A stretch of DNA of 64,000 nt from Yoonia ponticola (GCF_014199395.1 NZ_JACIJM010000011.1:1-64000); one strand, 5' to 3'. Shown: positions 1 through 9,269, counted from the first letter of the stretch. Notes: a model not told the origin generated them from the letters alone. Program-made: numbers and translations.

Positions 1-165
1 ATGACGTCTACGCCCTGCCCAGCCATGCTCACGTCACGCCAAGTGAGACATTTCTACTTTGCGCAACCACGGACATTTCAACTTGGTTGCAACATTATCA
101 ATAATATATTTAGAGTTGTAATAATATACTAATGGAGTCATGCTGCTTACACCCTACTCGATAGG

Positions 166-921
166 ATGCTTCACATGCTTCGCACATTTCGAAAATACTC
201 AATGGTCGTCGTACTTGCACTTGTTGGTTCGTCCGTAGGTCTTGCCAATCGTGTTCAGGCTCAAACGTATCAGATCGACTGCGCAATACTGCTGTGTCTA
301 TCTGGCGGTTGGCCAGCATCAGTTCCGTGCGCCCGTGCACGCGCCGAATTCATCCGCCGGATCACGCCTTGGCCCGTTGAGCCGCCATTGCAGATTTGGC
401 GGTGCCCGATGGGCGCATCCTATGATCCAGATGCCCCGTCAGATAATCGAAGTCGTTTCTACGATATCATGTTCACTAGTCAGGATCGCCCGCGCCCACT
501 TCTGTCGCCAGCAACCGAATCTCTGCCTTCTGAAAAGGCCGTTTTGAATCTTGCCGGACCAAAGCCTCACCCGCTTCTGGAAGGATTTGCGCTCCAGTTG
601 GTCCAAGACCGCGCAGACATCGACATCAGCGGCCCCGAATTCAACTTTGTACGCTCAATTCGCGTTTATGATGTCCGATATGCACGACAAAACGAGTCCG
701 GCCGCGACGGAGACTGCAACAGATCTGCTACCATTTACCTTGGCACTTACGGAACCCAAGGCGATTTTTCATGGGCTCGGTCTGCTCCAGCAGCTCTACC
801 CGAGGCACATACTGGCCTTGAAAGATGGGGGTACAATTGCCCGAGTATTTACCATCGATCAGTCTTCGTTGATTGGCAAGACTACGAAGGGAATTATGGC
901 TTCGAACAGGTCAATTACTGA
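166..921 (+). CDS. Secreted conserved hypothetical protein
   Basis: The 251-residue product starts with a basic n-region and hydrophobic core ending near VQA-Q around residue 33, a good Sec signal peptide, so it should be periplasmic. A Cys-rich, Trp/Pro-rich block follows (residues 38-75; motifs CAILLCLSGGWPAS and PPLQIWRCPMG). This block resembles secreted proteins I associate with plasmid type IV secretion regions of Rhodobacteraceae, from memory only. No catalytic motif is evident. An in-frame ATG at 175 is an alternative start nearer the signal peptide. The gene stands alone at the left edge. Function unknown. Confidence 0.7.
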   Translation: MLHMLRTFRKYSMVVVLALVGSSVGLANRVQAQTYQIDCAILLCLSGGWPASVPCARARAEFIRRITPWPVEPPLQIWRCPMGASYDPDAPSDNRSRFYDIMFTSQDRPRPLLSPATESLPSEKAVLNLAGPKPHPLLEGFALQLVQDRADIDISGPEFNFVRSIRVYDVRYARQNESGRDGDCNRSATIYLGTYGTQGDFSWARSAPAALPEAHTGLERWGYNCPSIYHRSVFVDWQDYEGNYGFEQVNY

Positions 922-989
922 CGGTTTGTAAGGTTTATTATGTAATATTAAAAGATCTAAACTCATCGAACGCCAGCCGCGCGGTCTGT

Positions 990-1021
990 CGGTAACGATA
1001 ATGTGGCCATTATCATTACCG
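990..1021. repeat. Near-perfect inverted repeat upstream of the Fic module
   Basis: Arms CGGTAACGATAATG and CATTATCATTACCG pair over 14 bp with one mismatch around a 4-nt loop. It lies 150 bp upstream of the small antitoxin-like gene. The core motif ACGATAA-N8-TTATCATT recurs as ACGATAA-N7-TTATCATT after the fic gene (2031-2052). It could be an operator, a hairpin or the end of a small mobile element. Confidence 0.6.
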
Positions 1022-1170
1022 CCCCTGAGGGTGGATTTTGTTGAACTCAATGCCCGCGCAACGCACGATCTGAACGCGCTACTGATGGTCCAGCACATTC
1101 CGCCACGACGGTGATGATGCTGAGCGGAATCTTGATACACATTCAATTCTGAGCGTGATAGATTGATCTC

Positions 1171-1389
1171 ATGAACAAGAGCACAGCACTCAAGAAATCT
1201 GCGACCACCGGGCGCTTTGCGACCAAGCCTTTGGGCAAGGGTAAGGCCACGAAGTTTGCCAAGGTTGAGGGCGTGACGACCAGTTCCAGATCAGCCAAGA
1301 CACTCAAGACCTATTCTGATCGCGGACTAAAGGGCGACGCACTTCGCTCGGCGATTACTGGTTCCTTTGCCGCCAAAAAAGGTAAATGA
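1171..1389 (+). CDS. Small basic protein, putative Fic antitoxin partner
   Basis: The 72-residue, Lys/Ala/Ser/Thr-rich protein sits directly before a Fic-domain gene and overlaps it by the ATGA at 1386-1389, which implies translational coupling. Small genes upstream of fic usually encode the inhibitory partner. The canonical inhibitory motif (S/T)xxxE(G/N) is not clearly present: AKVEG has the E-G but lacks the correctly spaced Ser/Thr. The antitoxin role is therefore inferred from context. An alternative is a small nucleic-acid-binding protein. Confidence 0.65.
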   Translation: MNKSTALKKSATTGRFATKPLGKGKATKFAKVEGVTTSSRSAKTLKTYSDRGLKGDALRSAITGSFAAKKGK

Positions 1390-1967
1390 GCCGGTATGAC
1401 GTCACAGAGGACCCCCTCTGTTACCCTGGCACAAACGTTCTAAGGAACAAGGCCGACCTGACCAATCAGGATGAGCTTGACCAGTTCGAGCAGCTCATGT
1501 TCTTGACCCGGTCTGAAGAGCCTTTGCCTGAAGGTGCGCTCGACTATGCGCACTATCGGGCGATCCATCATCACTTCTTTCAAGACGTGTACACATGGGC
1601 GGGACAGCCAAGACAGGTCCGAACCGCCAAGGGAGGAAATTGGTTCTGCTATCCCGAGTACATCGACGCCGAGATGCACCGAATTTTTCGTGAACTGACC
1701 GACGAAAACCATCTGGCTGATACCACCAGTCCGCAGAATTTTGCTGAGCGGGCTGCCCACTACATCGCCGACATCAATGCCGTCCATCCGTTTCGCGAAG
1801 GGAACGGGCGCTGTCAGCTCACCTTGCTTGATATCCTCATGCAGGTCGCTGGGCTTGAGATGATAGAGGACAACATTGATGAGGACGAGTTCATGAACGC
1901 GATGATAGCAAGTTTCGCAGGAGACGAAGGCCCCCTTGTGGATGCCATCATCAAGATTGCAAGCTGA
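1386..1967 (+). CDS. fic: Fic/DOC family protein (probable toxin AMP-transferase)
   Basis: The 193-residue protein carries an intact Fic active-site motif HPFREGNGR at residues 134-142, with the catalytic His and phosphate-anchoring loop. The N-terminal DPLCYPGTNVLRNK block is typical of stand-alone Fic toxins. Such enzymes usually transfer AMP from ATP to a hydroxyl side chain of a target protein. No internal inhibitory (S/T)xxxE(G/N) helix is visible, so inhibition would come from the overlapping upstream gene. The pair is flanked by two related repeats (990-1021 and 2031-2052). The target is unknown. Confidence 0.85.
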   Translation: MSRYDVTEDPLCYPGTNVLRNKADLTNQDELDQFEQLMFLTRSEEPLPEGALDYAHYRAIHHHFFQDVYTWAGQPRQVRTAKGGNWFCYPEYIDAEMHRIFRELTDENHLADTTSPQNFAERAAHYIADINAVHPFREGNGRCQLTLLDILMQVAGLEMIEDNIDEDEFMNAMIASFAGDEGPLVDAIIKIAS

Positions 1968-2388
1968 CGGCGATACTGAGGAAACCATCGATACTGCCCG
2001 CCCTTACCCGAAGAACAACCGCTCGAAGTTACGATAACAGGAAATTATCATTCGGTCGCAAATTCGGACGTTCGCTGCACCGCGCACGAACTGGCAAGAT
2101 GCGGACAAAGCCGACCTTGTCGTTCGCTTGACCAACGGCCGCTTTCAAACACAGCGCAGGCAGCGAGATGCACCAAGACCGAGAAGCGGTCGTCCGATGC
2201 AGGTGTGCACTTGACGGCTTCTACAGAAACAAGCGGATATAAAAATACGTCGGGAATGTATTTTCGGCTGCACTCAGAAACGTCTGTTTATTCTCGCACA
2301 GGATCTGCGCTCTTACATGGACTGTTCGCATTCAGCGGGTCGGCCTAGCTAATAGACAGTCAGTTTTATGAACCTCAGGAGAGAATCT
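1968..2388. other. Gene-free stretch between fic and the FMN reductase
   Basis: I see no convincing gene in these 420 bases. They contain the second copy of the ACGATAA-N7-TTATCATT motif (2031-2052) and, at the right end, the ribosome-binding site AGGAGA (2377-2382) of the next gene. Confidence 0.5.
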
Positions 2389-2973
2389 ATGTCCGACAAA
2401 CCAAAAATTGCCATCATTATCGGCTCAACGCGTGGTGCACGGTTTGCTGACAAACCCGCACAGTGGATGCTAAAGCAAGCGCAAGCTCGCAGCGACATGA
2501 CGGTCGAAATGGTTGATCTGCGCGATTTCAAACTGCCGCTGTTTGATGAAATGGCATCGAATAAATGGATGCCGTCTAGCGACCCCAAAGCGCTTGCATG
2601 GCAGGCAAAGATTGCGGAATTTGACGGCTACATTTTTGTAACCGCAGAATACAACCATTCGATTACTGGCGCCCTGAAGAACGCGTTGGATCAAGCCTAC
2701 AACGAATGGAATCGCAAACCGATGGGTGCCATCGGATATGGTGGCGTTGGTGCTGCGCGTGCGGTCGAGCATCTGCGCAACATCGCGGTCGAACTTGCGA
2801 TGGTGCCAGTGCATGGTGCAGTCCACATTGCCGGCGGTGATTTCATGGCCGTGCATCCGCTCGGAGCAAATGGTGAGATTGAGACAATCGAAGATCACTT
2901 GATAGCCGGAGCAACTGATCTTTTGGACGATATGGCTTGGTGGGCAAATGCCACCAAATCCGCAAAGAAGTAG
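2389..2973 (+). CDS. NADPH-dependent FMN reductase family protein
   Basis: The 194-residue flavodoxin-fold protein has the N-terminal flavin-phosphate loop IIIGSTRGARFADKP and the later motifs TAEYNHSITGALKNALDQAYNEW and GYGGVGAARAVEHLR, all characteristic of NAD(P)H:FMN/quinone reductases of the ArsH/ChrR/AzoR-like group. It probably reduces FMN or quinones in the cytosol with NAD(P)H. I chose the ATG at 2389, seven bases after AGGAGA, over the upstream in-frame ATG at 2368. A pirin gene follows after 35 bp, and together they form a small redox cassette. Confidence 0.85.
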   Translation: MSDKPKIAIIIGSTRGARFADKPAQWMLKQAQARSDMTVEMVDLRDFKLPLFDEMASNKWMPSSDPKALAWQAKIAEFDGYIFVTAEYNHSITGALKNALDQAYNEWNRKPMGAIGYGGVGAARAVEHLRNIAVELAMVPVHGAVHIAGGDFMAVHPLGANGEIETIEDHLIAGATDLLDDMAWWANATKSAKK

Positions 2974-3008
2974 CGATCTCAATGTCCTAACGCAAAAGGA
3001 AACTTGTA

Positions 3009-3941
3009 ATGAGTTGGAACCCCACCCTTGAACCGCAAAGTCCCGACGTAAATGCCATGGACGCAATTGAGACCGTCATAATCCCGCGTGCGCGAGACAT
3101 TGGCGATTTCGAAGTGCGTCGCGCATTGCCGTCGACAAAGCGGAAAATGGTGGGGCCTTTTGTGTTCTTCGATCAAGTTGGTCCCGCAGAGTTTTTGACC
3201 AACCAAGGCATTGATGTCCGTCCGCATCCCCATATCGGGCTTGCAACGGTAACATATCTATACAAGGGCGAATTTCAGCACCGCGACAGCATTGGGACCA
3301 ATCAGATGATCCATCCTGGCGAGGTAAACTGGATGATCGCAGGCAATGGCGTGACCCACTCCGAGCGGACAAGTGAGGCAACCCGCAAGGGCGAAAGCAG
3401 CTTGTTTGGTGTTCAGACTTGGGTCGCCTTGCCGGAAGAGCAAGAAGAAACAGGGGCCAGTTTTGAACACTATGGTAAAGCCGCACTGCCGTTTCTTGAG
3501 GGCGAGGGGAAACAGGTTCGTTTGATCCTCGGAGCCGCTTGGGGCGAACGTGCTCCTGCGCATACGTTTTCAGAGATGTTCTACGCCGATGTCATGCTGA
3601 AAGCCGGTGCGTTATTGCCATTACCCGACTATCACGAGGATCGGGGGATTTATGTCATGGCGGGTTCGATTGAGGTCGCTGGCGACGTTTTTGACGCCGG
3701 ACAAATGATGGTCTTTCGGCCGGGTGATCGAATTACAGTCAAGGCGGGACTAGGCGGAGCGCGATTGATGGCGCTTGGGGGTGAAACCTTGAATGGTCCA
3801 CGCCATATTTGGTGGAACTTCGTGGCATCATCGCAAGACAAAATTGAGGCAGCTAAAGTCGCTTGGGCAGCAGGAGATTGGGCGCATGGCCGGTTTCAAC
3901 TGCCACCTGATGACAATGACGAGTTCATCCCGCTGCCTTAG
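3009..3941 (+). CDS. Pirin family protein
   Basis: The 310-residue bicupin protein contains the pirin signatures FVFFDQVGPAEF, DVRPHPHIGLATVTYLYKG and IAGNGVTHSERTS, with the metal-binding His residues (HPHIG and the later VTHSER region) present. Pirins are iron-binding cytosolic proteins; some are quercetinases and others act as regulators, so the substrate cannot be assigned. A C-terminal cupin-like half is intact, and the length is normal. The ATG at 3009 follows AAAGGA. It is co-oriented with the FMN reductase and likely in the same transcript. Confidence 0.9.
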   Translation: MSWNPTLEPQSPDVNAMDAIETVIIPRARDIGDFEVRRALPSTKRKMVGPFVFFDQVGPAEFLTNQGIDVRPHPHIGLATVTYLYKGEFQHRDSIGTNQMIHPGEVNWMIAGNGVTHSERTSEATRKGESSLFGVQTWVALPEEQEETGASFEHYGKAALPFLEGEGKQVRLILGAAWGERAPAHTFSEMFYADVMLKAGALLPLPDYHEDRGIYVMAGSIEVAGDVFDAGQMMVFRPGDRITVKAGLGGARLMALGGETLNGPRHIWWNFVASSQDKIEAAKVAWAAGDWAHGRFQLPPDDNDEFIPLP

Positions 3942-4117
3942 ATCTGAACTGAAATGCCCTCACGACGGCACAACCCAGCAATACGGTCCTCGCCGCGCAG
4001 GCCATCCAGCACAATGCGGATCTTCTCTTCGGATGAATAATGCTTGCGCGTGGCACGTTTGATATCTTTGACGATCTTCTCGCCAGGGCTTTTGCGTGTT
4101 CCAGTTGTCTGTCTCAT
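3938..4117 (-). pseudogene. IS3-family transposase OrfA fragment
   Basis: About 59 residues on the minus strand match the start of IS3/IS911-type OrfA: a GTRKSPGEKIVKDIKRATRKHY segment followed by the helix-turn-helix part EEKIRIVLDGLRGED and LCRREGIS. The frame ends right there, so the second half of OrfA and all of OrfB (the DDE catalytic part) are missing. It overlaps the pirin stop codon by four bases. It is a dead remnant marking an old insertion at the edge of the defence-type island. Confidence 0.75.
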
Positions 4118-4552
4118 CTTCCACTCATCAGTGGTTACGATGAGCCAAGAACACTCTATTATCAAATACCGCTATTTGGACCCGTAAGCGCTGACGTCAG
4201 ACAGGTGAGCGTTCATTATGGCTTCGTTGAAACCAATTAATCGAAATTGACCAATCTTCGAACAATTCAAAAACTGCCATTGTCAGAAGACCTGTGACGG
4301 CGGTTTTACAAGCTGCCTGAAAATGCTGCCATTGGCTGCGCTACAGAAAAACAGTAAAGTGGGCTCTTTCCGGTTATTCGCCGCACCATGAATGAACGAC
4401 CGCTTCGAAAAATAACGCCAAATGTGACAACTGGTCCCTTCCCCGGTGAGTCATCGCTGTAAGGATCAAATTTTCACATACTGACTATTATGCGAATTTT
4501 ATCGGTTTGTAGGCGCACGCTACTCCCAACTGGGAATCTTTCGAAAAAGGGT
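4118..4552. other. Gene-free stretch between IS remnant and helicase
   Basis: No convincing gene is seen in this 435-base stretch. It forms the 3' side of the large minus-strand helicase gene and the broken edge of the IS3 remnant. No intact terminal inverted repeat was recognised. Confidence 0.4.
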
Positions 4553-7500
4553 CTACTTTTCGGATCCAACAAACCGAAAATTTGCTTCAGTAGTTCGCTT
4601 CAAGAAGAGCTCAGTGTTTGCAAGAAGCTTCGCCATCGAAGCAGAATAGGTTTTTTCATTGACCGAAGGTTGAACTATGATGACTTGAAAACTCACCCTG
4701 GTCTTACGGGATTTTTCAACAAAGTATGAAAGGGTCTTCCAATCTCCTTTAAGAAGCCTTGAAGCTCCTTGTTTTGCCCACCTTTCATGACGAGAACGTA
4801 GAGACTTCGCAAGCTTCACAAGGCCCTCATGTTTCACAGTAATCGACTTTTGAGCCTGTCCACAAACTGTGTAGAGGTTTTCGATTTGACCGGAAGTTTT
4901 GGCTCCCTTCGCGTTCTTACAATGAATGAGCGTAAGTTGGATTTCGTCGTTGCTCACATCTTTGAAGCCAACAAGATCAGCGGCTTCCCCTGCTCCGTCG
5001 TCATTAAAGATTAGATCAAATTCACCTTCCAACTTCTCAAAGGTACGATACTGCACGGTGTCTTGCTTGTTTTGTTTGCCCATCGATTCTCGATTGAGCT
5101 GTATTCCGCTCCAATCAATGAACTCGAGCCGATCCTTAGGAAAATCATCAGCTTGAAGGTCGAAAGGTATGTGGAATTTATTGTAAGAATACGTTCCATC
5201 AGCGTACCGAACAAGTAGTGGATCAACGAGCATTTGTTCATCAAAACTCCTCATCCGTTCCTTGCTAATCTGGAAGGAAACTACTTCACCTGAGATCTGT
5301 TCGTGAGAATATCCGTTTTCTACTGCCTCATCGATCTTGAATCGGAACTGCGAACTGTGATCGTCACTAAAAATCGAGAAGATGATGGCTCCATCATTCT
5401 CAAGTTCATCAACTTGTACATCAACGAGATACAAGGGGACTACGACTGAACCAAAATGAACTGAGAGATAGTTGGAGTATGAACTTTGAAGGTACTCACC
5501 CCATTGAATCGAAATTGGATGTTCAGAATATGGGGCTGATAGAGCTTGCGGACGTAAGAACCCTTTTGTGATATTCGTCTTGTCGTCACTTGAATCTTCG
5601 AGTTTTTTAAGTGTTTTCGAACACCAGTTCATCCAGTCGTCTATAGATCCACTACTCTGCTGCCAGATCTTGCCTTTTTTCGCGGCAGCGCCCCAAAGCA
5701 CCTTCTCACCATCCTCATAACCAAGGCATGCAATATTATTGAGGGCAGACTCACGCTGCTCAATACTCGCAAGGCCTTCCGTTACATTTGGCCCAAAATA
5801 AGAGGTGAAGCTGATAGCGCCTAGGCGAGACGATCCAAGATTTTTGGCAAGAGGAAGCTCAACGTTGTTTAGAACTCTGAAGATTGGGTCGCCAGTGAGG
5901 AGTTCTGTTTCTTTCCCACAGATCTCCTTTGCGACTTGTCCTACTTTCATAGCGTCGTAACTACTCGAGTTCATGAAGAGCGTTTCGTTTTCTTGATCCC
6001 AAAATGCGATTAAAAGCTCGTATGAGCTCTCATTGAGGCTTTCATAGCGACCCCACTTCACGCGATTTTCAAGATACCCAACAACAACTAGGACGTTGTC
6101 GTCCTCACTTAAGGCGTGCCAATATTGCCCAGCACCCTTCAGCACTTCACTATACGCCCGAGGATCCCAGCTTTCGCATTTGGTCTGGTATACCTGCGTG
6201 GAAAGGTTTGGGCTTAAATTCCAGAGCGAGAGTTTTTCATGCAATGTCCCACTTTTCTTTAGCCCTTCGATTACATCTTGGAGCCGGAGTTCTCCGTCAA
6301 TCTTGTCCTCACTCAGGCGGCTGATCACGCGATCCCAATCAGCTCCCTGTGCATAAAGTGCCTCCAAACTCTTTTCGGCATTTGAATCTGCAAGATTCAC
6401 GACCACAGCGGCATCACCAACTTTATCCGCCTTTCGAGTGAAGCGTCCTACGAATTGGAGAGTCACTGCTAGACTCTTATGGTTTTCATGAATTGCAGCA
6501 ACCTTCAGATTTGGAAGGTCGAAACCTTCTCCTAGCATGTTTACGCAAACCACTATGCGAGTGGTATCGGCCTCCAAGCTCATAAGTGACTCGAGCGCCG
6601 CCCGATTTACGGGACCACGACCGGTATCAGTATATATTGCTACCGGATGGAACTCTGGGGCTAAGGTTTGGTAGATCTTAAGGACTTCATCAGCCCGCTC
6701 ACGGCTTGTAACGCGGGCCATCATGAAGTGTTCATGGCCCTGCTGAATATCAGAGCGCAGAACCTCAAGTGCTTTTCGAGCAATGGCAGTATCCCGCGTT
6801 TTCGTTTCCCCGAATTCCTCAACGGCCTCCAGACGGATCGGCTTATAGTATCCGTCGGCTTGAGCGTCGCTCAAACGGTAGTTGAAGATAATCTTGCCGC
6901 CCATGTGCTTTTTGTCTTGGCGAAAAGGAGTTGCGGTAAATTGCACTATTCGCTTCTCAAGAAAGCGATCTTTCACTCGCTGCCAACTTGAAGCGGGCAC
7001 ATGGTGTGCTTCATCAACATAGAGATCGCTGCAGCTATCACAGAGAAGTTGAAAAACAGCGTCACTACAAGAGGCAAGGGTATTGGGGAGCGTAACGATA
7101 ACATTGGCATGAGCTAGCATCTTGCTCATTCTACTCGGGTCAGAAACTCCTTGTTTCAGCGTCAATACACTTGGATTGAAACCCTCATTTGGAAAGCAGT
7201 CGATATCCCTCAGAATGCCGAGATGTTCGAATTTCTTTGCTATCTGCGTCCGCAACGGATCGGACGGCACTATGACAAGAAGCTTTGGAATCCGGCGATA
7301 CACCAATGATGCAAGCATCGTTTCGGTCTTACCTGTTCCTGTAGGCAACACGACGGTAGCCTGATCAAACTCATCCCCTACGGCAAAGTGTGCCGCAATC
7401 GCGTGGAGGGAGCCTATCTGTGGTCTACGCAACCCGGCTATTTCAGCATCTCGGTCATACTCTTGAAAACGGAAGTCACCTGCCCAAGTTTTGCAGACAG

Positions 7501-7843
7501 CCTCGGGATTCATAATTGATTGCTCAAGCGTTTCCGTATTTTCGAGTTGGAAAAGCGAAAGGTGACGCAGCTTGTGCCAATCATCGGGTCCTGTGATTGC
7601 TAAGACCAGATAATCTTGCGGTGAGCGCTTTGAACCTTTCAGACGTAAACGCATCTCATCAAAGGGGGGCCTACAAGGTGTTTTAATGATTTTGTAGCCA
7701 GCGATATCGGCATCAAAAATCTCTGCTGGTGTTTCAAAACTCTCAAACAAGGTATGACGAAGTGTCGAAGTTCCGATTTTCTCAGTCTTAGTGCTAAGAG
7801 CGGGAACTCGAATTGTTCCGCGCCAAAGGGGAAATAAATTCAT
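4553..7843 (-). CDS. Superfamily 2 helicase with nuclease-like C-terminus, putative defence protein
   Basis: The 1096-residue protein has a complete SF2 helicase core: Walker A PTGTGKT (167-173), DEAH (277-280), motif III FTATPFR (about 302-308), CVNMLGEGFDLP (about 433-444) and motif VI QFVGRFTR (463-470). The architecture resembles restriction-type (ResIII-like) helicases. Near the C-terminus, EAADLVGF (about 953-960) followed by LTLIHCK (ending about 976) resembles the D...(E/Q/H)xK active site of PD-(D/E)xK nucleases, here with His; this is an inference. The start follows GAGG by seven bases. It lies downstream of a TIR gene on the same strand with a 188-bp gap. It could be a single-protein defence helicase-nuclease or part of a system with the TIR protein. 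Confidence 0.8.
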   Translation of the reverse strand: MNLFPLWRGTIRVPALSTKTEKIGTSTLRHTLFESFETPAEIFDADIAGYKIIKTPCRPPFDEMRLRLKGSKRSPQDYLVLAITGPDDWHKLRHLSLFQLENTETLEQSIMNPEAVCKTWAGDFRFQEYDRDAEIAGLRRPQIGSLHAIAAHFAVGDEFDQATVVLPTGTGKTETMLASLVYRRIPKLLVIVPSDPLRTQIAKKFEHLGILRDIDCFPNEGFNPSVLTLKQGVSDPSRMSKMLAHANVIVTLPNTLASCSDAVFQLLCDSCSDLYVDEAHHVPASSWQRVKDRFLEKRIVQFTATPFRQDKKHMGGKIIFNYRLSDAQADGYYKPIRLEAVEEFGETKTRDTAIARKALEVLRSDIQQGHEHFMMARVTSRERADEVLKIYQTLAPEFHPVAIYTDTGRGPVNRAALESLMSLEADTTRIVVCVNMLGEGFDLPNLKVAAIHENHKSLAVTLQFVGRFTRKADKVGDAAVVVNLADSNAEKSLEALYAQGADWDRVISRLSEDKIDGELRLQDVIEGLKKSGTLHEKLSLWNLSPNLSTQVYQTKCESWDPRAYSEVLKGAGQYWHALSEDDNVLVVVGYLENRVKWGRYESLNESSYELLIAFWDQENETLFMNSSSYDAMKVGQVAKEICGKETELLTGDPIFRVLNNVELPLAKNLGSSRLGAISFTSYFGPNVTEGLASIEQRESALNNIACLGYEDGEKVLWGAAAKKGKIWQQSSGSIDDWMNWCSKTLKKLEDSSDDKTNITKGFLRPQALSAPYSEHPISIQWGEYLQSSYSNYLSVHFGSVVVPLYLVDVQVDELENDGAIIFSIFSDDHSSQFRFKIDEAVENGYSHEQISGEVVSFQISKERMRSFDEQMLVDPLLVRYADGTYSYNKFHIPFDLQADDFPKDRLEFIDWSGIQLNRESMGKQNKQDTVQYRTFEKLEGEFDLIFNDDGAGEAADLVGFKDVSNDEIQLTLIHCKNAKGAKTSGQIENLYTVCGQAQKSITVKHEGLVKLAKSLRSRHERWAKQGASRLLKGDWKTLSYFVEKSRKTRVSFQVIIVQPSVNEKTYSASMAKLLANTELFLKRTTEANFRFVGSEK

Positions 7844-8031
7844 GTAGGAGCCTCAAATAATACACACTCAAGTATAACTACACCGGGGTCTTAGTCTATT
7901 CAGTCGTTAAGCTGTCGTAAGACAGATAAACTGCTGTAGCCCGCCACTAGTTGTACCGACGACCGCTTCGTAGTTTCAAACGTCGACGAATATGAAACCG
8001 TCATCGAAATCGGGCGTTTTTAACCGCAATG

Positions 8032-8736
8032 CTAGAGGTCAATTAGCTCCGCAAGCTTGGTGGCGACGTTTGCCATCTGACCTTCTACAGTGCTCAGACC
8101 ACTTCGAGAGGCAAGCATAGGGCTGACGTCGCGAAGCGCTTCATATGTTGTGTTGTGTACGATTGGAACAAGCAGGTCAGTCGCTAGAAGAACCGAGAGC
8201 TCTTTGTCGGCGATACCTTCCCCTTGAAGGCGTTCCAATAATGCAGGCGTAACCAAGACGACCCCGACACGCGATTTCGCTAGCCCCTTGTCGATTTCCC
8301 GCAGCAACGTCGAACCAAGAAGGACATCCTTCTCGCTAAACCAGACTGATACATTCAGCGATTCGAGTAAATCGTGCAGCTCCTTGGCGGCACCTCCTCG
8401 ATCGTCCCAAGCGTGGCAAAGAAATACATCACGAGGATCAGGCGGAGGCGGTCGCGCCTCAACACTGCGGCGAATTGGCGTGAGTGCCCGCACCTCGTCA
8501 GTCGTGTACACCACGGACGAACTTGATGGCGACCAACTCGGCTTGCTGTTGCCCGAACCAGAGCTGCCCCCGGTGCTTCTACTTCCGCCACCGCTCGTCC
8601 CTGATCCATAAAAAGATCGAGATGAATATGAGGGCGTGTACGACCTGTAACCACGAGAGTCGCTACGACATGCTGGACAGTTTTCTCGACCGCTCGCTGT
8701 GCGGTGGCCATTCCTTGGTGCGGTACATCTTGCCAT
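8032..8736 (-). CDS. TIR-domain protein, putative NAD-degrading defence effector
   Basis: The C-terminal 130 residues form a TIR domain: DVFLCHAWDDRGG, VSVWFSEKDVLLG, a VGVVLVTPALL strand and DKELSVLLATDLLVPIVH. The Glu in DKELS occupies the position of the catalytic Glu of bacterial TIR NADases. The N-terminus has a small Cys/His cluster (CTAPRNGH...CPAC), possibly a zinc ribbon, then a Ser/Gly-rich linker of about 60 residues. Bacterial TIR proteins commonly consume NAD+ or make signalling nucleotides in abortive infection; the trigger is not visible. It lies 52 bp after the tandem-repeat gene and upstream of the helicase, so co-transcription is plausible. Confidence 0.8.
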   Translation of the reverse strand: MARCTAPRNGHRTASGRENCPACRSDSRGYRSYTPSYSSRSFYGSGTSGGGSRSTGGSSGSGNSKPSWSPSSSSVVYTTDEVRALTPIRRSVEARPPPPDPRDVFLCHAWDDRGGAAKELHDLLESLNVSVWFSEKDVLLGSTLLREIDKGLAKSRVGVVLVTPALLERLQGEGIADKELSVLLATDLLVPIVHNTTYEALRDVSPMLASRSGLSTVEGQMANVATKLAELIDL

Positions 8737-8788
8737 TTAAATCTTCTCTCTTCGTTGGAGTGGACTATTTGAAATCCCCTATGAGTGC

Positions 8789-9058
8789 TTAACGCGTGCG
8801 GCTTGGTCGCTGAGTCAATGCAGATCCTGCAGCGGATTTTGCAGCTTTTGAAGCGCTGGGGCTCCGAAGCGTTCTGGAAGCAGCACTAGCAGCCTTTTTG
8901 CTTGTGACTTCATTGGCCCCAGACTTGCTCCGCACTTGCGTCAGTGCAGAACCGGCTGCGCTTTTGGCAGCTTTACTTGCCGTTGGGCTCCGCAAAACTT
9001 TTGACGCTGCTGATGCCGCGCGTTTCCCAGTTACCTCTGTGTTACGTCTAGTAGCCAT
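8789..9058 (-). CDS. Small basic protein with two tandem KAASAAS...GSALTQ repeats
   Basis: The 89-residue Ala/Ser/Lys-rich protein is an internal duplication. Each half contains K(R/K)AASAAS(K/R)(V/T)LRSP(T/S)ASKAAKSAAGSALTQ-like sequence, and single-repeat homologues of this kind are small conserved proteins of unknown function in many proteobacteria. I chose the ATG at 9058 because GAAGGA lies eight bases upstream, rather than 9064. The composition suggests a nucleic-acid-associated or helical scaffold protein, but this is inference. It heads the minus-strand group with the TIR gene. Confidence 0.7.
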   Translation of the reverse strand: MATRRNTEVTGKRAASAASKVLRSPTASKAAKSAAGSALTQVRSKSGANEVTSKKAASAASRTLRSPSASKAAKSAAGSALTQRPSRTR

Positions 9059-9124
9059 TTTCATGTTCCTTCTTATCTCTGCTCATCTGCTTTAACCATA
9101 TTTCCTTGCTTAAAATCACCGAAA

Positions 9125-9136
9125 CCCGACGTCGGG
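9125..9136. repeat. Perfect 12-bp palindrome in the divergent promoter region
   Basis: CCCGACGTCGGG is self-complementary and lies between the divergent repeat-protein and XRE genes. It may be an operator or a symmetric terminator stem; no T-run follows. Confidence 0.4.
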
Positions 9137-9166
9137 CTTGACGCGCAGGTATGCACATGATTCAGT

Positions 9167-9182
9167 GTCTTACATGAGAGAC
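9167..9182. promoter_or_regulatory. Operator-like site 1 (GTCTTACATGAGAGAC)
   Basis: This 16-bp imperfect palindrome matches the reverse complement of site 2 (GTCTTACTTGTGAGAC) at 14 of 16 positions, giving the shared form GTCTTACNTGNGAGAC. Both sites lie just upstream of the XRE regulator at 9270, as expected for autorepression. Confidence 0.65.
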
Positions 9183-9205
9183 GTATCACAATCGGAGCGC
9201 AATGT

Positions 9206-9221
9206 GTCTCACAAGTAAGAC
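9206..9221. promoter_or_regulatory. Operator-like site 2 (GTCTCACAAGTAAGAC)
   Basis: This is the inverted second copy of the site at 9167-9182, with centres 39 bp apart (about four helical turns). It is 48 bp upstream of the XRE start codon and could control the XRE-ImmA pair and the divergent minus-strand genes. Confidence 0.65.
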
Positions 9222-9269
9222 AGTTAAGGCGAAATAACCACAGAGTCAACGTACGTCTTGGGAGAAAGA

